From NCBI GenBank assembly GCA_017476665.1, contig JAFUZJ010000032.1, positions 1 to 63,379 of the forward strand: a stretch of DNA of 63,379 nucleotides, read 5' to 3'. Under the pieces are notes generated by a model, which was given only the letters and a program-made list of their open reading frames with translations, did not search any database and was not told the origin of the DNA. Numbering within the stretch: the stretch's first letter is position 1; every line of letters starts with the position of its first letter. Positions 50,203 through 61,665 of this stretch are shown here, in pieces. The position numbers were made by a program, and so were the translations under genes. This DNA is from Lachnospiraceae bacterium. Its GTDB lineage: Bacteria; Bacillota; Clostridia; Lachnospirales; Lachnospiraceae.

Positions 50203-50982
50203 TTATGACAGTCTGCCAAGCTGAGATACCGCGATCTCCATGGAATCGTCATAGGTCTGGATCAATTTCTGATTGGCCTCATACTGTCTGCTGATGGCGA
50301 TCAGATTCACCATCTCAGATACCGTCTGCACATTGGCCATCTCCAGATACCCGGACTCCATCTCCGCCGTCCCGGCAATCTGTCTCGCGCCCTGCAGCGG
50401 TCTGAAATAGGTCTCGCCATAACGCTCCAGATAGTTATAATCCTCAAAATCAGCCACCTGGATCTGTGCGATTTCCACGCCGTCCTGGCTGATGCGTCCA
50501 TCCTTTGTGATGGTAGATTCCTTCAGAGTGTCCAGCTGAATGCGCCGATTGTTCACATCCAGTACATAGTCCCCTTCTTCTGTCACCAGATATCCTTCCT
50601 TCGTCAGTGTGAACTGACCTGCGCGGGTAAACATATTACTGGTCTCACCCGCCTTATTCGTAAATTCGATCACAAAAAAACCGTCTCCCGAGAGCGCCAG
50701 ATCATAGGTATTTCCCGTATCTCTGAAAGACCCCTGGGAATAATCCACGTAATTCTCCCCGATCTTCACGCCCGGATTGCGCACACCCTCGCCCTGCACA
50801 TTGCCCATTCCGATGGAAGCATCCTTCAGCTTCACCGTAAAAACATCGTCAAAGGACTGGCTGGTCGTACCCTCTTTCTTATAGCCAACCGTAGCAACAT
50901 TTGCAAAGTTGTTGGTCATGACATCCATTCTGTGCTGTTCGTTCACCATGCCCGACCACGCCGTGTACAATCCTCTTAACAT
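50203..50982 (-). CDS. flhO: Flagellar basal-body rod protein, FlhO (FlgF-like)
   Basis: 259 residues with the same axial layout as its neighbour: LYTAWSGMVNEQHRMDVMTNNFANVATVGYK at the start and EMANVQTVSEMVNLIAISRQYEANQKLIQTYDD at the end. The central domain has YDLALSGDGFFVIEF. It is a paralog of the next gene and presumably sits next to it in the rod. The ribosome site GAGGAG is close to ideal. It follows mbl after 42 bases. That placement, rather than sequence detail, is the reason for calling FlhO over FlgF. Confidence 0.9.
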   Translation of the reverse strand: MLRGLYTAWSGMVNEQHRMDVMTNNFANVATVGYKKEGTTSQSFDDVFTVKLKDASIGMGNVQGEGVRNPGVKIGENYVDYSQGSFRDTGNTYDLALSGDGFFVIEFTNKAGETSNMFTRAGQFTLTKEGYLVTEEGDYVLDVNNRRIQLDTLKESTITKDGRISQDGVEIAQIQVADFEDYNYLERYGETYFRPLQGARQIAGTAEMESGYLEMANVQTVSEMVNLIAISRQYEANQKLIQTYDDSMEIAVSQLGRLS

Positions 50983-51024
50983 AACGTCTCTCCTCTAGTT
51001 CTTTGTGTGCTTAATCAATGTTGT

Positions 51025-52014
51025 TTAATCACCGTATTTCGCAAGCAGTTCCACATATTGTCCGGTTCCGATCGCCACTGCCGTCATCGGATCCTCCGCA
51101 GTCATCGTGTTGATTCCGGTTCTGGTGGAGATCAGATCCTCCAGACCTCTGAGCAGGCTTCCTCCGCCGGTGAGCACGATGCCCCTGTCCGCAATATCCG
51201 CTGCCAGCTCGGGCGGCGTCTTCTCCAGCACGCTGTGGATCATCTCCACGATCTGGGAAGTCGTCTCCTTCAGCGCCTCCTCCGTCTCCTCCGAAGAAAC
51301 CTTTACCGTCTTCGGCAGACCAGTCACCAGATTTCGTCCTCTCACATCCATATAATCCACTTCGGGCCGCTTGTACGCGGTACCGATCTTGATCTTGATA
51401 TCCTCAGCAGTCCGCTCACCGATCAGCAGATTGTGCTTCTTTCTCATGTAGCGAACCAGCGCCTCGTCAAAGTCATCGCCCGCAATCTTGATGGATGCGC
51501 TGACCACGATACCTGCCAGTGAGATCACTGCAATATCCGACGTACCGCCGCCGATATCCACGATCATGTTTCCGCAGGGCTTCACAATGTCGATTCCCGC
51601 ACCGATCGCCGCTGCGATGGGCTCCTCGATCAGCCTGACCTCTCTCGCACCTGCCTGATAGGTCGCATCCTCAACCGCCTTCTTCTCCACCTCTGTCACA
51701 CCGCTGGGTACGCATACCGCCACGCGGGGTTTCCGGAAAGCCCGCTTGCCCAATGCCTTCTGGATAAAATATTTCATCATCTGCTCGGTGACCCTGTAAT
51801 CCGAGATCACACCCTGACGCAGCGGTCTCACCGCCACAATATTACCCGGGGTACGACCTAACATCAGTCTGGCGTCCTCACCGATCGCCTTGATCTTATT
51901 GGTATCTCTATCAAAAGCCACTACAGAGGGCTCCTTCAACACAACGCCCTTGCCCTTGATGTAAACAAGGATACTGGCTGTTCCCAAATCAATTCCGATA
52001 TCTGTGCCTTGCAT
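51025..52014 (-). CDS. mbl: MreB/Mbl rod-shape actin homolog
   Basis: 329 residues with all MreB blocks: phosphate-1 GIDLGTASILVYIKGKG, PLRQGVISDY, VCVPSGVTEVEKKAVEDA, EEPIAAAIGAG, phosphate-2 IVDIGGGTSDIAVISL and GIVLTGGGSLLRGL. The filament guides elongation of the lateral wall by the elongasome. mreCD are not adjacent, and flhO/flhP follow, which points to Mbl. The start has AAAGGGG at 10 bases. A TATAAT lies upstream near 52064-52069 with a poor -35. Confidence 0.9.
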   Translation of the reverse strand: MQGTDIGIDLGTASILVYIKGKGVVLKEPSVVAFDRDTNKIKAIGEDARLMLGRTPGNIVAVRPLRQGVISDYRVTEQMMKYFIQKALGKRAFRKPRVAVCVPSGVTEVEKKAVEDATYQAGAREVRLIEEPIAAAIGAGIDIVKPCGNMIVDIGGGTSDIAVISLAGIVVSASIKIAGDDFDEALVRYMRKKHNLLIGERTAEDIKIKIGTAYKRPEVDYMDVRGRNLVTGLPKTVKVSSEETEEALKETTSQIVEMIHSVLEKTPPELAADIADRGIVLTGGGSLLRGLEDLISTRTGINTMTAEDPMTAVAIGTGQYVELLAKYGD

Positions 52015-52145
52015 TTTCTATTTTCCCCTTTCCGGTGAAACTATCCCATTTTCATTATCAACTAATAATTATAACCGAAATTTTTCCAAATTGGTAGGGG
52101 ACACAAAAAATTTCTAAAATTTTAACAAATTTCGGAATTTTTCCT

Positions 52146-52194
52146 AAAAAAACGCAGGGAAAGCAAATGGATCCTTCCATTTCTTCTCCTGCGT
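52146..52194 (-). terminator. Terminator after uvrA
   Basis: On the minus strand the arms ACGCAGG-AGAAG-AAATGGA and TCCATTT-GCTTT-CCTGCGT pair around a 4-base loop and are followed by six T. It is about 75 bases after the uvrA stop and ahead of mbl. The rest of 52015-52269 shows only the mbl leader. Confidence 0.85.
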
Positions 52195-52269
52195 CCGTGC
52201 ACTTTTTTCTTCTCTTTTGTTTTTTCTTGTTCAATCTGACAAGTATATCGACAGGAAAGGTCAAAAACT

Positions 52270-55125
52270 TTAGTGCATATTTTTTTCCAGCATTTTTTTC
52301 ACATAGATGCCCGTATACGACTTCTTGTTCTTGGCAATCTCCTCCGGCGTCCCCTTGGCGATCACCGTGCCGCCCTTGTCGCCGCCCTCAGGACCGATGT
52401 CAATGATATAGTCCGCCGTCTTGATCACATCCAGATTGTGCTCAATGACCACCACCGTGTTGCCGCCGTCTGCCAGACGGTGCAGGATCTCCACCAGCTT
52501 GTGCACATCCGCAAAGTGCAGTCCCGTGGTGGGCTCGTCCAGGATATAGATGGTCTTGCCCGTGCTGCGCCTGGAAAGCTCCGTGGCCAGCTTGATCCGC
52601 TGTGCCTCGCCGCCGGAGAGTTCCGTGGAAGGCTGCCCCAGCTTGATATAGGAAAGTCCCACATCATACAGGGTCTCGATCTTGCGTCGGATGGAAGGCA
52701 CATGCTCAAAGAAGGATAACGCCTCCTCCACCGTCATATCCAGCACATCATAAATGCTCTTGCCCTTGTACTTCACCTCCAGGGTCTCCCTGTTATAGCG
52801 CTTGCCGCCGCAGACCTCACAGGGAATATACACATCCGGCAGAAAATGCATCTCAATCTTGATGATGCCGTCACCGCTGCAGGCCTCGCATCTGCCACCC
52901 TTCACGTTAAAGCTGAACCTGCCCTTGCCGTAGCCTCTGGCCTTGGCGTCCGCCGTCGCCGCGAACAGATCCCTGATCTGATCAAACACACCGGTATAGG
53001 TGGCCGGATTCGACCGCGGTGTCCGCCCGATGGGCGACTGATCGATGGCAATCACCTTATCCAGCTGCTCCAGACCCTTGATATCTTTATGCTTGCCGGG
53101 AATACATCTGGCACGGTTCAGATCCCTGGCCAAGTGCTTGTATAAAATCTCATTCACCAGAGAACTCTTCCCTGATCCGGACACTCCCGTCACACAGGTC
53201 AGCACGCCCAGAGGAAAATCCACGTCAATATTCTTCAGATTGTTCTCCTGCGCACCCACGACCTTGATCCATCCGTTCGGCTTCCTGCGCTTCACAGGCA
53301 CAGGGATCTGCAGCTCGCCGCTCAAGTACTTTCCTGTGATGGATTCGGGTACTTTCATGATCTCCTCCGCTGTACCGCAAGCCACCACTTCTCCACCATG
53401 GGAACCGGCACTGGGTCCGATATCCACCACATAGTCCGCCGCCAGCATGGTATCCTCATCATGCTCCACCACGATCAGGGTGTTGCCCAGATCCCGCAGA
53501 CTCTTTAACGTATTCAACAGCTTGTCGTTGTCCCGCTGATGCAGACCGATGCTGGGTTCATCCAGAATATAGCACACGCCCACCAGACCGGAGCCGATCT
53601 GAGTTGCCAGCCGGATCCTCTGTGCCTCGCCGCCGGACAGGCTGGCTGTCCCTCTGGCCAAAGACAGATAATCCAGTCCCACATCCATGAGGAACTGCAC
53701 TCTGGCCCGAATCTCCTTCAGGATCTGTTTTCCAATCAGCTGTTGTTGGTTCGTCAGCTGCATTTCACTTAAAAATGCATGCAGATCGGACACCGACAGC
53801 GATGTGATCTCAAAGATATTTTTATCGCACACCGTCACCGCCAGCGCCTCTTTTTTCAGACGCATGCCCTTACACTCTTTACAGGGCGTGATGCGCATGA
53901 AAGACTCATACTCCTGCTTCATGGTCTCGGAGAACGTCTCCCTGTACTTGCGCTCCACATTTTTGATCAACCCCTCAAATGCAATAGGGTACACGCCCCT
54001 GCCGCGCTGCCCCACATAGTATACATCCACCTGCTTGTCTGTGCCGTGGATCAGCACATCCTTCACCTTGTCCGGATACTTTTCAAAGGGCGTATCCAGA
54101 TCAAAATGAAATTCCTTGCACAGCGCCTGCAGCGTCGCATTGGTAAAGCTGGTCTTGTCCATGCAGGACTGCCAGCCCGTCACCGCGATGGCGCCCTCAT
54201 TGATACTTAAACTCTGATCCGGGATCATCAGATCCACGTCAAACTCCATCTTGTACCCCAGTCCTGCACACTCCGGGCAGGCACCAAAGGGATTGTTGAA
54301 GGAAAAACTTCTGGGCTCCACCTCGCTGATGCTGATGCCGCAGTCCGGGCAGGCAAAACTCTGGCTGAAGGTCATGCTCTCCCCACCGATCACATCCACA
54401 TACAGCAGATTCTCCGCCAACCCCAGCACATTCTCAATGGAATCCGCGAGTCTTCTCTCAATGCCGGGCTTCACCACCAGACGATCCACCACAATCTCGA
54501 TGGTATGCTTGATATTTTTCTCTAACTTGATCTCCTCTGTCAGTTCATACAGATTCCCGTCGATGCGCACCCGCACGTATCCGCTCCGCTTCGCGCGCTC
54601 CAGCACTTTCTCGTGCTCACCTTTTCTGCCCCGCACCACCGGCGCCAACAGCTGCATCTTGGTCCCCTCAGGCAGCGCCATGATCTGGTCAACCATCTGA
54701 TCTACGCTCTGCTTCGCGATCTCCCTGCCGCACTTGGGACAATGGGGAATCCCGATCCTGGCATACAGCAGACGAAAATAATCATAGATCTCCGTCACGG
54801 TACCCACCGTGGAACGGGGGTTGCGGTTCGTGGACTTCTGGTCGATGGAGATGGCCGGCGACAACCCGTCGATTCGCTCCACATTGGGCTTCTCCATCTG
54901 TCCCAGAAACATTCTCGCATAAGAGGACAGCGACTCCATATACCGTCTCTGTCCCTCCGCATAGATCGTATCAAACGCCAGCGATGACTTCCCGGATCCC
55001 GACACGCCGGTCAGCACCACCAGCTCATTTCTCGGAATATCCACATTCAGATTTTTCAGATTATGTTCATTTGCGCCCCGCACCTTGATATATTCCCGAG
55101 GACGCATCTTTTTTACTTCTTCCAT
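52270..55125 (-). CDS. uvrA: Excinuclease ABC subunit A
   Basis: 951 residues from the ATG at 55125, behind ACAGGTGA; a GTG at 55131 lacks spacing. Two ABC ATPase halves: [12 protein letters not shown] near residue 35 and [12 protein letters not shown] near 640, each with LSGGEAQRI signature and DEPSIGLH / DEPTTGLH. Zinc-binding sites are [21 protein letters not shown] and [14 protein letters not shown]. It scans DNA for bulky lesions, loads UvrB and leaves. In this genome it follows uvrB with a membrane glycosyltransferase gene between them. Confidence 0.97.
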   Translation of the reverse strand: MEEVKKMRPREYIKVRGANEHNLKNLNVDIPRNELVVLTGVSGSGKSSLAFDTIYAEGQRRYMESLSSYARMFLGQMEKPNVERIDGLSPAISIDQKSTNRNPRSTVGTVTEIYDYFRLLYARIGIPHCPKCGREIAKQSVDQMVDQIMALPEGTKMQLLAPVVRGRKGEHEKVLERAKRSGYVRVRIDGNLYELTEEIKLEKNIKHTIEIVVDRLVVKPGIERRLADSIENVLGLAENLLYVDVIGGESMTFSQSFACPDCGISISEVEPRSFSFNNPFGACPECAGLGYKMEFDVDLMIPDQSLSINEGAIAVTGWQSCMDKTSFTNATLQALCKEFHFDLDTPFEKYPDKVKDVLIHGTDKQVDVYYVGQRGRGVYPIAFEGLIKNVERKYRETFSETMKQEYESFMRITPCKECKGMRLKKEALAVTVCDKNIFEITSLSVSDLHAFLSEMQLTNQQQLIGKQILKEIRARVQFLMDVGLDYLSLARGTASLSGGEAQRIRLATQIGSGLVGVCYILDEPSIGLHQRDNDKLLNTLKSLRDLGNTLIVVEHDEDTMLAADYVVDIGPSAGSHGGEVVACGTAEEIMKVPESITGKYLSGELQIPVPVKRRKPNGWIKVVGAQENNLKNIDVDFPLGVLTCVTGVSGSGKSSLVNEILYKHLARDLNRARCIPGKHKDIKGLEQLDKVIAIDQSPIGRTPRSNPATYTGVFDQIRDLFAATADAKARGYGKGRFSFNVKGGRCEACSGDGIIKIEMHFLPDVYIPCEVCGGKRYNRETLEVKYKGKSIYDVLDMTVEEALSFFEHVPSIRRKIETLYDVGLSYIKLGQPSTELSGGEAQRIKLATELSRRSTGKTIYILDEPTTGLHFADVHKLVEILHRLADGGNTVVVIEHNLDVIKTADYIIDIGPEGGDKGGTVIAKGTPEEIAKNKKSYTGIYVKKMLEKNMH

Positions 55126-55132
55126 ACGCACT

Positions 55133-56653
55133 TCACCTGTTTTTCCTTCTTTTTATCTTCGAACTCAAACGTGTCATACTTTCGGCAATCCCTGCCACCG
55201 CACACGGGATCATCATCATAAAATACGGAAACACATATCTTGTTTTTGCTTCCCACAGCACACTGAACAAGAATCCGCCATAGACACATATCATCAATAC
55301 AACATTTTCAATTCTTTCTGCTTTTTTACACTTCCAGATCAGAAACAGAAGTGCACCGCCGTAAATCAGAAGCTGATAGATCTCCATAAAACTTTCCAGA
55401 TACCGGTCTCCTCCCAGGAAACAGATCTGCTGCGCAATCTTCTTCGGCGCATCGTAAAAGCTGCTGTTCATCACAATACACTGGTACATCGGCGCATTCC
55501 ACTGGCTGTTTATTTTCATATCATAAAAGAGAAACAACTGCCTGGGATCCGCCTTACATTTTTCCAAAAACTCCCGAATATCCTGTTTGGCAGCCTCCTT
55601 TGCTATTTCCGGATCAAATCCGCATGTGCGGTACATTCCCAGGTCATAACCGTCATGCCACCCGGCTCCGATATCCGGGGAATAATGTGTCCCCATCGCC
55701 ACATAAAGCAAAGTCGGAATGGGTTCGGCATCTTCCCCCATATAAGGTGCATAGATTGCCGAGATCACCATTTGAAATCCGATGACTCCGGCAAGAACAG
55801 CTGTACCGGTCAGTCCCAATTCCTTTTTGGGCCGCCTCACAAATTTTACAACCAAAACTACCAGAAACGCGATCACGCAGATCAGTGCATTTTTCCGAAA
55901 CTGCACCATTCCTCCGCAGAAAATCGCCAAAATAACAAGTTTCCACCATCGAAATCTACGGAGGATAGACAGGAATGTCCATGTAGCTGCTAACATCAGC
56001 GCGATCGATGCGATCTCGCCATAGATGAACGGCGCATATCCGTACATCGGAACACACAGTATCATAAACAACAGATAGATTGCCTCTGCTTTTACATGCT
56101 TTCCCGTCAGATATCTGACAATCTGATACCCCGAATAGACGATCAGGAATACCATGCACGCATTAAAATACTGGTACGCCTTATAATTTCCCTGTCCGAA
56201 GATCAGGAACAACACCCTCATAAAAGTGATCAGGCCGAGCTGCTGTGGGTAGTTTGCCACATAACCGCCCTTCAGCAGAGAGGTAGTATCCCCCAGAGCA
56301 TAGGCCTTCGCATATTCCACAATGTCTCTCTGATCCGCCTCGGGACCGGTCTGCATGGCGTAAACCCAGTAAGCACTCACCGCAGTACACAGAATACCGA
56401 TCACGATCGCAGCCACGTGCATCCCCTTATCCGTGGCACACTTTGAAACCAGCATTGCAACTATCCAGCTCAAAGCGATCCCCAACAGGATTCCCAGCAC
56501 ATTAAACCATATATTGTCACTTCTCTCCGTCACCAGTTCGTTCCATATCTGTTCGTTGATCCATGAAGCACACATGCTATTATAAAAAAGTATTGCCATC
56601 AGAATTCCGCACAAAACACAAAAAATCCGTGTCGCCAGCTTTTCCACATTCAT
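55133..56653 (-). CDS. Polytopic membrane glycosyltransferase-like protein (GT39/GT-C type)
   Basis: 506 residues with about twelve hydrophobic segments. An outer loop near residue 90 has the acidic [18 protein letters not shown], then [15 protein letters not shown] and [10 protein letters not shown], and near the C-terminus [15 protein letters not shown]. All of these match, block for block, the protein at 14497-16122, so the two are paralogs 40 kb apart. The family probably moves a polyprenyl-linked sugar onto a wall or surface polymer. The gene sits tightly between uvrB and uvrA (7 bases before uvrA), an odd position for such an enzyme. Confidence 0.7.
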   Translation of the reverse strand: MNVEKLATRIFCVLCGILMAILFYNSMCASWINEQIWNELVTERSDNIWFNVLGILLGIALSWIVAMLVSKCATDKGMHVAAIVIGILCTAVSAYWVYAMQTGPEADQRDIVEYAKAYALGDTTSLLKGGYVANYPQQLGLITFMRVLFLIFGQGNYKAYQYFNACMVFLIVYSGYQIVRYLTGKHVKAEAIYLLFMILCVPMYGYAPFIYGEIASIALMLAATWTFLSILRRFRWWKLVILAIFCGGMVQFRKNALICVIAFLVVLVVKFVRRPKKELGLTGTAVLAGVIGFQMVISAIYAPYMGEDAEPIPTLLYVAMGTHYSPDIGAGWHDGYDLGMYRTCGFDPEIAKEAAKQDIREFLEKCKADPRQLFLFYDMKINSQWNAPMYQCIVMNSSFYDAPKKIAQQICFLGGDRYLESFMEIYQLLIYGGALLFLIWKCKKAERIENVVLMICVYGGFLFSVLWEAKTRYVFPYFMMMIPCAVAGIAESMTRLSSKIKRRKNR

Positions 56654-56678
56654 TTCTTTCCAGCCCTCTTTATCATTC

Positions 56679-58682
56679 CTAGTTCTTCTCCAGTTCGTTC
56701 AGCTGCTTCTTCAGTTCCAGCATCTTGTCACGCAGCTCTGCTGCCGCCTCGAAGTTCAGGTCTGCCGCTGCCCGCTGCATCTTTTTCTGTACTTCGCCGA
56801 TCAGTTTCTCGATCTCCTGTCTGCTCATGGACTCCGGATCTTTCTCGAACTGCACCTCTTCCTTTGCGATCGTCTGGGAAATGGAAATCAGATCCCGCAC
56901 CGCCTTCTTGATCGTCTGCGGCGTAATACCATGCGCCTCATTATACTTCATCTGGATCTCGCGCCTGCGGTTGGTCTCCTCAATGGCAACCTTCATGGAA
57001 TCCGTAATGATATCCGCATACATGATCACATGCCCCTCCGCATTTCGCGCCGCACGTCCCACCGTCTGGATCAGAGAAGTTTCGCTTCGCAGGAACCCTT
57101 CCTTATCCGCATCCAAAATGACCACCAGAGAGATCTCCGGAATATCCAGCCCCTCCCTGAGCAGATTGATGCCCACCAGTACATCAAACACATCCAGACG
57201 CATATCACGGATGATCTCAGCCCGCTCCAGGGTATCGATATCCGAGTGCAGATACTTCACGCGGATACCTACCTCCTTCATATAGGCCGTCAGATCCTCC
57301 GCCATCCGCTTTGTCAGCGTGGTGATCAGAATTTTATTGTGCCTGTCAGTCTCCTTCTTCACCTCCGCGATCAGATCATCAATCTGTCCCTCCACAGGGC
57401 GCACATCAATCTCCGGATCCAGCAGACCCGTAGGTCGGATGATCTGCTCTGTCCGCAGCAGTTCATGTTCTTCCTCATAGGCAGAAGGCGTGGCCGACAC
57501 AAACAGCATCTGATCGATATGCCTTTCAAACTCCTCAAAATCCAGCGGCCTGTTGTCCAGTGCCGACGGCAGTCTGAACCCGTAATCCACCAGTGTCTGC
57601 TTTCTGGAGCGGTCTCCGAAATACATGCCCCTGATCTGCGGAATCGTCATATGGGACTCGTCCACAATGATCAGGAAGTCATCCGTAAAGAAGTCCAACA
57701 GTGTCATGGGCGGCTCCCCGGGCAAACTCCCGTTCAGATGCCTGGTATAATTCTCAATTCCCGAGCAAAATCCCGTCTCTCGCAGCATCTCAACATCAAA
57801 ATTCGTCCGCTCCGAGATCCGCTGCGCCTCGATCAGCTTGTCCTCCCCCTTGAAATATCTGACCCGCTCCTCCATCTCTTTCTCAATGTTATCGCATGCG
57901 ATCCTGATCTTCTCCTGGGAAACCACATAGTGAGAGGCCGGAAAGATCGCCACATGACTCAGTGAGGCATGCACCTTTCCGTTCAATGGCTCCACCTCAC
58001 AGATCCGATCGATCTCATCCCCGAAAAACTCCACCCGGATCAGATAATCTCCGCCCTGCGCCGGATAGATCTCCAGAACATCTCCATGCACCCGGAAAGT
58101 GGCACGCTTTACTTCCATATCATTCCGATCATACTGCATATCGATCAGTTCCCGGATCACCTGATCCCTGTCCTTGGTCATTCCCGGACGCAATGAGACC
58201 ACCATGTCCTTGTACTCGTCCGGACTTCCCAGACCATAGATACAGGACACACTGGCCACAACGATCACATCCTTCCGCTCCGTCAACGACGCCGTCGCCG
58301 ACAGCCGCAGCTTGTCAATCTCGTCATTGATTGCAGAATCTTTTGCAATATAAGTATCTGAAGACGGCACATACGCCTCCGGCTGATAATAATCATAATA
58401 ACTGACAAAATACTCTACCGCATTCTCCGGAAAAAACTCCTTCATCTCCCCGTAGAGCTGTCCGGCCAACGTCTTGTTGTGACTGATGATCAGTGTGGGC
58501 TTCTGCAGCGCCTGGATCACATTCGCCATGGTAAATGTCTTACCCGAACCCGTCACGCCAAGCAGCGTCTGAAACTGATTGCCCGCCCGAAAACCGTCTA
58601 CCAGATCCTTTATCGCCTGAGGCTGATCTCCGGTAGGCTGATATTCACTATGCAATTTAAACCTGTTTTCCATCCCACTCAT
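56679..58682 (-). CDS. uvrB: Excinuclease ABC subunit B
   Basis: 667 residues. Walker [22 protein letters not shown]-type motif [34 protein letters not shown] (damage-probing beta-hairpin), [22 protein letters not shown] and the C-terminal UVR motif [28 protein letters not shown]. It opens DNA at lesions and holds it for UvrC. A TTG at 58685, ATG at 58682 and ATG at 58673 are all near GGAGG; 58682 is chosen, with uncertainty of a few residues. uvrC is not in the window. Confidence 0.97.
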   Translation of the reverse strand: MSGMENRFKLHSEYQPTGDQPQAIKDLVDGFRAGNQFQTLLGVTGSGKTFTMANVIQALQKPTLIISHNKTLAGQLYGEMKEFFPENAVEYFVSYYDYYQPEAYVPSSDTYIAKDSAINDEIDKLRLSATASLTERKDVIVVASVSCIYGLGSPDEYKDMVVSLRPGMTKDRDQVIRELIDMQYDRNDMEVKRATFRVHGDVLEIYPAQGGDYLIRVEFFGDEIDRICEVEPLNGKVHASLSHVAIFPASHYVVSQEKIRIACDNIEKEMEERVRYFKGEDKLIEAQRISERTNFDVEMLRETGFCSGIENYTRHLNGSLPGEPPMTLLDFFTDDFLIIVDESHMTIPQIRGMYFGDRSRKQTLVDYGFRLPSALDNRPLDFEEFERHIDQMLFVSATPSAYEEEHELLRTEQIIRPTGLLDPEIDVRPVEGQIDDLIAEVKKETDRHNKILITTLTKRMAEDLTAYMKEVGIRVKYLHSDIDTLERAEIIRDMRLDVFDVLVGINLLREGLDIPEISLVVILDADKEGFLRSETSLIQTVGRAARNAEGHVIMYADIITDSMKVAIEETNRRREIQMKYNEAHGITPQTIKKAVRDLISISQTIAKEEVQFEKDPESMSRQEIEKLIGEVQKKMQRAAADLNFEAAAELRDKMLELKKQLNELEKN

Positions 58683-58710
58683 CAATATAAACTTTCCTCC
58701 CAGAATCCGG

Positions 58711-60414
58711 TCATTCTCCGCTCTGCGACGGCGAGAGACTGATCAGAATATAGCGATCCGTTTCATAAATGTACCCCTCCTGAGGATACCCGGGCATGTC
58801 CTTTTCCTCCCGAAGCGCAACCGCCTCCTCCAGCCATTCTTCTCTGTCAATATAGGTAAACTCATCATAACCCAGCATCGCCCACAGATTTGTATATTGC
58901 TGGTATGTGAGGACAGATGCATTTTGAAATGGATTGTGGGCCCATGTTAACACAGACAATAACGGCGACTCCGCATAAGCATATCCAAGTCCCTCATAAT
59001 TCATATGAAATTTCTCTTTCAAATGAATATCGATCGGATCCGTACATCTGCAGATCATACGATATTGCCATGAGGAAAAAGGAATACACGCCGCCTCATA
59101 CAATTCCCCGCTTGGCAGAGTTGCTCCTTCAACTACAAGCGGCTTGGAGGTATCATACCCCGAAAGCAGATCCTCTGCCACGTGTATCATGATCGTCGAT
59201 GCTTCCTCATATTTTCTGTAATCCTGGATAAACCATTTATTCATATCCGCACTCTGGAAAATGCAAACCAGAATACCGCAGACAGCCTGTATGGTTAAAA
59301 CAAGCTTTTTGCGCCCGCATTTCACCCCGTAAGCCCCGATCAATAAAAAAGCAGACAGGGATATGATTGGGAGAAACTGCGCCGAATGATACGACTCCGG
59401 TCCCCCACCGACAATACTCATCACGACCTGAAACAATACGATAGCACATACGCACAAAATCGGATAAATATCTCTTCTCTTTATGATCGCCAGAAGTGAG
59501 ATCACACACAGCACCCCCATGCTGATGACATAAACAGTGATCGGCAGATAGACAAACGCCTGTACATAATATCTGAGATATAATTTTTTGATCAACAGCG
59601 ATATACTGCCCGGTTCGGAAAGCAGTCCCCCAAATACCTGATTATACCCGATCGATAACTCCGCCAGATGATAACACTGTTGGATCACATACAACACGCC
59701 TGTGCGCAACAGCACAACAGCCAGGCAGACCGCCATACCTTTTACGATCCAGCCCACGATCGGGCCGCCATACGCTTGCGATCCCGCTTCCACTGTATGA
59801 AGAATAAAAAATATCAATATCGCACCAACAACAAAACACTGCAACATTGACTCATAGCATCCCACAGAAATTGTTAAGAGCACCGAACAGAACAATAAAC
59901 GAAGCAGCACCTCCCGCCTTTTGCATCCGCGTCTCATCGATTCATAGAATAGATATAATGCCATGGCACACAGACAGTATCCAATACACATTCCGTTATG
60001 CAGATAATATACCCACAATTCGCTGAGAATAGAATCGGAAACAAACAACGCAACGGCAATTGCCGCGATCGGTTCAGGGATCCGCAATCCACACTCCTCA
60101 AAAACAAGCCGGAATGTTCCCGCCCAAAGCAACGCTCCGGTACAAAGCAGGACCAACGCAATCGTTTCCACCAGTAGAGCAGGCCAGGATATGATATTGA
60201 GATGCAGGATCCGGTTCAGAAAAAACAGTGTCCACCTTCCGGAATTGACCGCAAATCCGGTTTCATAATACAGCCTCATGTCGGTATCATCCACACCGAT
60301 TGCAAAGTGCGAGACGGCGTATCCGTAACTGGCCAGTGCAAAAAGGATCACAATGCATATGGACGGATTCTTTATCATAGAAAACGTATCAACGAATAAT
60401 TTATTCCGCTTCAC
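58711..60414 (-). CDS. Membrane glucosyltransferase, GtrII-like
   Basis: 567 residues, about eleven hydrophobic segments. The first outer loop reads [36 protein letters not shown], the D-D plus GRW pattern of the Glucos_trans_II (GtrII) family. These enzymes add side-chain sugars from polyprenyl-phosphate donors to O-antigen or wall glycan. The C-terminal ~180 residues are a soluble extracytoplasmic part. The start is GTG at 60414, four bases after the Ctp protease stop, with AAGGTGAT ahead, so the two are coupled. A GtrB-type donor synthase is not next to it; one of the three elsewhere in the window might serve. Confidence 0.75.
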   Translation of the reverse strand: MKRNKLFVDTFSMIKNPSICIVILFALASYGYAVSHFAIGVDDTDMRLYYETGFAVNSGRWTLFFLNRILHLNIISWPALLVETIALVLLCTGALLWAGTFRLVFEECGLRIPEPIAAIAVALFVSDSILSELWVYYLHNGMCIGYCLCAMALYLFYESMRRGCKRREVLLRLLFCSVLLTISVGCYESMLQCFVVGAILIFFILHTVEAGSQAYGGPIVGWIVKGMAVCLAVVLLRTGVLYVIQQCYHLAELSIGYNQVFGGLLSEPGSISLLIKKLYLRYYVQAFVYLPITVYVISMGVLCVISLLAIIKRRDIYPILCVCAIVLFQVVMSIVGGGPESYHSAQFLPIISLSAFLLIGAYGVKCGRKKLVLTIQAVCGILVCIFQSADMNKWFIQDYRKYEEASTIMIHVAEDLLSGYDTSKPLVVEGATLPSGELYEAACIPFSSWQYRMICRCTDPIDIHLKEKFHMNYEGLGYAYAESPLLSVLTWAHNPFQNASVLTYQQYTNLWAMLGYDEFTYIDREEWLEEAVALREEKDMPGYPQEGYIYETDRYILISLSPSQSGE

Positions 60415-60418
60415 CTCA

Positions 60419-61627
60419 TCACCTTATCTGCTTCTTCAGCTCTTCCTTCGCCTTCTCCAACTGATTGTCGTAATGATCCTCGGTGCTGTAATAGGTCTCC
60501 CCGTCGAATTCGCAGACCACATCCGGCTCAATGCCGGTGCCGTGGATATTCCGCCCGTTCGGCGTATAGTAGCTGCTGATGGTCATCTTCACCGCGGAGC
60601 CGTCCCCCAGGGAAAAGATCTGCTGTACGATACCTTTTCCGAAAGTAGTGGTTCCCACCAACGTTCCCAGCTTATAATCCTGGATCGCACCGGAGAGGAT
60701 CTCCGCAGCGCTGGCAGAATTCCCATCCACCAGGACCACCAGCGGAAGCTTCCATTCCCGAAGCCCGTCGCACTTATACTCCTTGCGGGTTCCCTCTTTA
60801 TCCTCCGTATAGACGATCAGTCCTTTCGGCAGGATCATGCGCCCGATATCCACCACAGCACTTAAGTTTCCGCCGGGATTTCCCCGCAGATCCAAAATCA
60901 TTCCCTTGGCATCCGATCCTTTTACCGTAGCCAGCGCATCCGCAAACTGATCCACCGTCACCTCGTCAAATTCCGTGATCTGGACATATGCCATCTGATC
61001 GTCCAGCATCTCATATTTGACGGTAGGACTTTCCACCTTTCTTCTGGCCACAACTTTCTCAATGTAATCATTCTCCCCATCGCGCACCAACGTCAATTTC
61101 ACCGTGGTCCCCTCCGGCCCTTTGATCAGCGCCACCACCTCGGACAGTTCAAGCCCCTGCGTCGATTGACCGTCCACCTTGTAGATGAGATCGTTCGCCC
61201 GCAGATCCGCCTCCTCAGCCGGCGTTCCCTCAATGATCCCGGAAATTTTGGGCAGCGATGTATCAGTATCGATGGAAACATATGCACCCACGCCATAATA
61301 AATCCCCTGGGTCTGATCCATCAGGGAATTCAGTTCATCCATTGTGTAATACACGGAATACGGATCATCCAACGCATCCATCATTCCCCGGTAAAGTCCC
61401 GCCTCCAGCTCTTCATCTGTCATATCTTTCAGATAAAATTTTTCATGGATCAGACCCTCCAGCGACTGCACCTTCCCCAGTACCCTGTCATTCATAAAAG
61501 AGTCATCCCCAAAAATCGCACTCTTCCTGAAGATAATGCTGGTGATGATCAATGCAACCAATAAACCCACTACAAGGCCAAGAGCAAAAAGCCCCCAGCC
61601 TTTTCTTTTCTGTTGTTCCATATCCAT
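60419..61627 (-). CDS. C-terminal processing protease, S41 family (CtpA/CtpB-like)
   Basis: 402 residues from the ATG at 61627 behind AGAGGGA; the GTG at 61687 would reach into the M23 gene and is rejected. An N-terminal membrane helix (WGLFALGLVVGLLVALIITSII) is followed by a PDZ domain (GIIEGTPAEEADLRANDLIYKVDG) and the tail-specific protease core with the serine in VDGNSASAAEIL and the lysine in GTTTFGKGIVQ. ILDLRGNPGG is also typical. It acts outside the membrane. In Bacillus CtpB takes part in sporulation signalling. Here it follows ftsX and an FtsX-type hydrolase, as in many Firmicutes. Confidence 0.9.
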   Translation of the reverse strand: MDMEQQKRKGWGLFALGLVVGLLVALIITSIIFRKSAIFGDDSFMNDRVLGKVQSLEGLIHEKFYLKDMTDEELEAGLYRGMMDALDDPYSVYYTMDELNSLMDQTQGIYYGVGAYVSIDTDTSLPKISGIIEGTPAEEADLRANDLIYKVDGQSTQGLELSEVVALIKGPEGTTVKLTLVRDGENDYIEKVVARRKVESPTVKYEMLDDQMAYVQITEFDEVTVDQFADALATVKGSDAKGMILDLRGNPGGNLSAVVDIGRMILPKGLIVYTEDKEGTRKEYKCDGLREWKLPLVVLVDGNSASAAEILSGAIQDYKLGTLVGTTTFGKGIVQQIFSLGDGSAVKMTISSYYTPNGRNIHGTGIEPDVVCEFDGETYYSTEDHYDNQLEKAKEELKKQIR

Positions 61628-61665
61628 TTTATTTCCCTCTTCCCGCTTCTCTGCCAATGTTTTGG

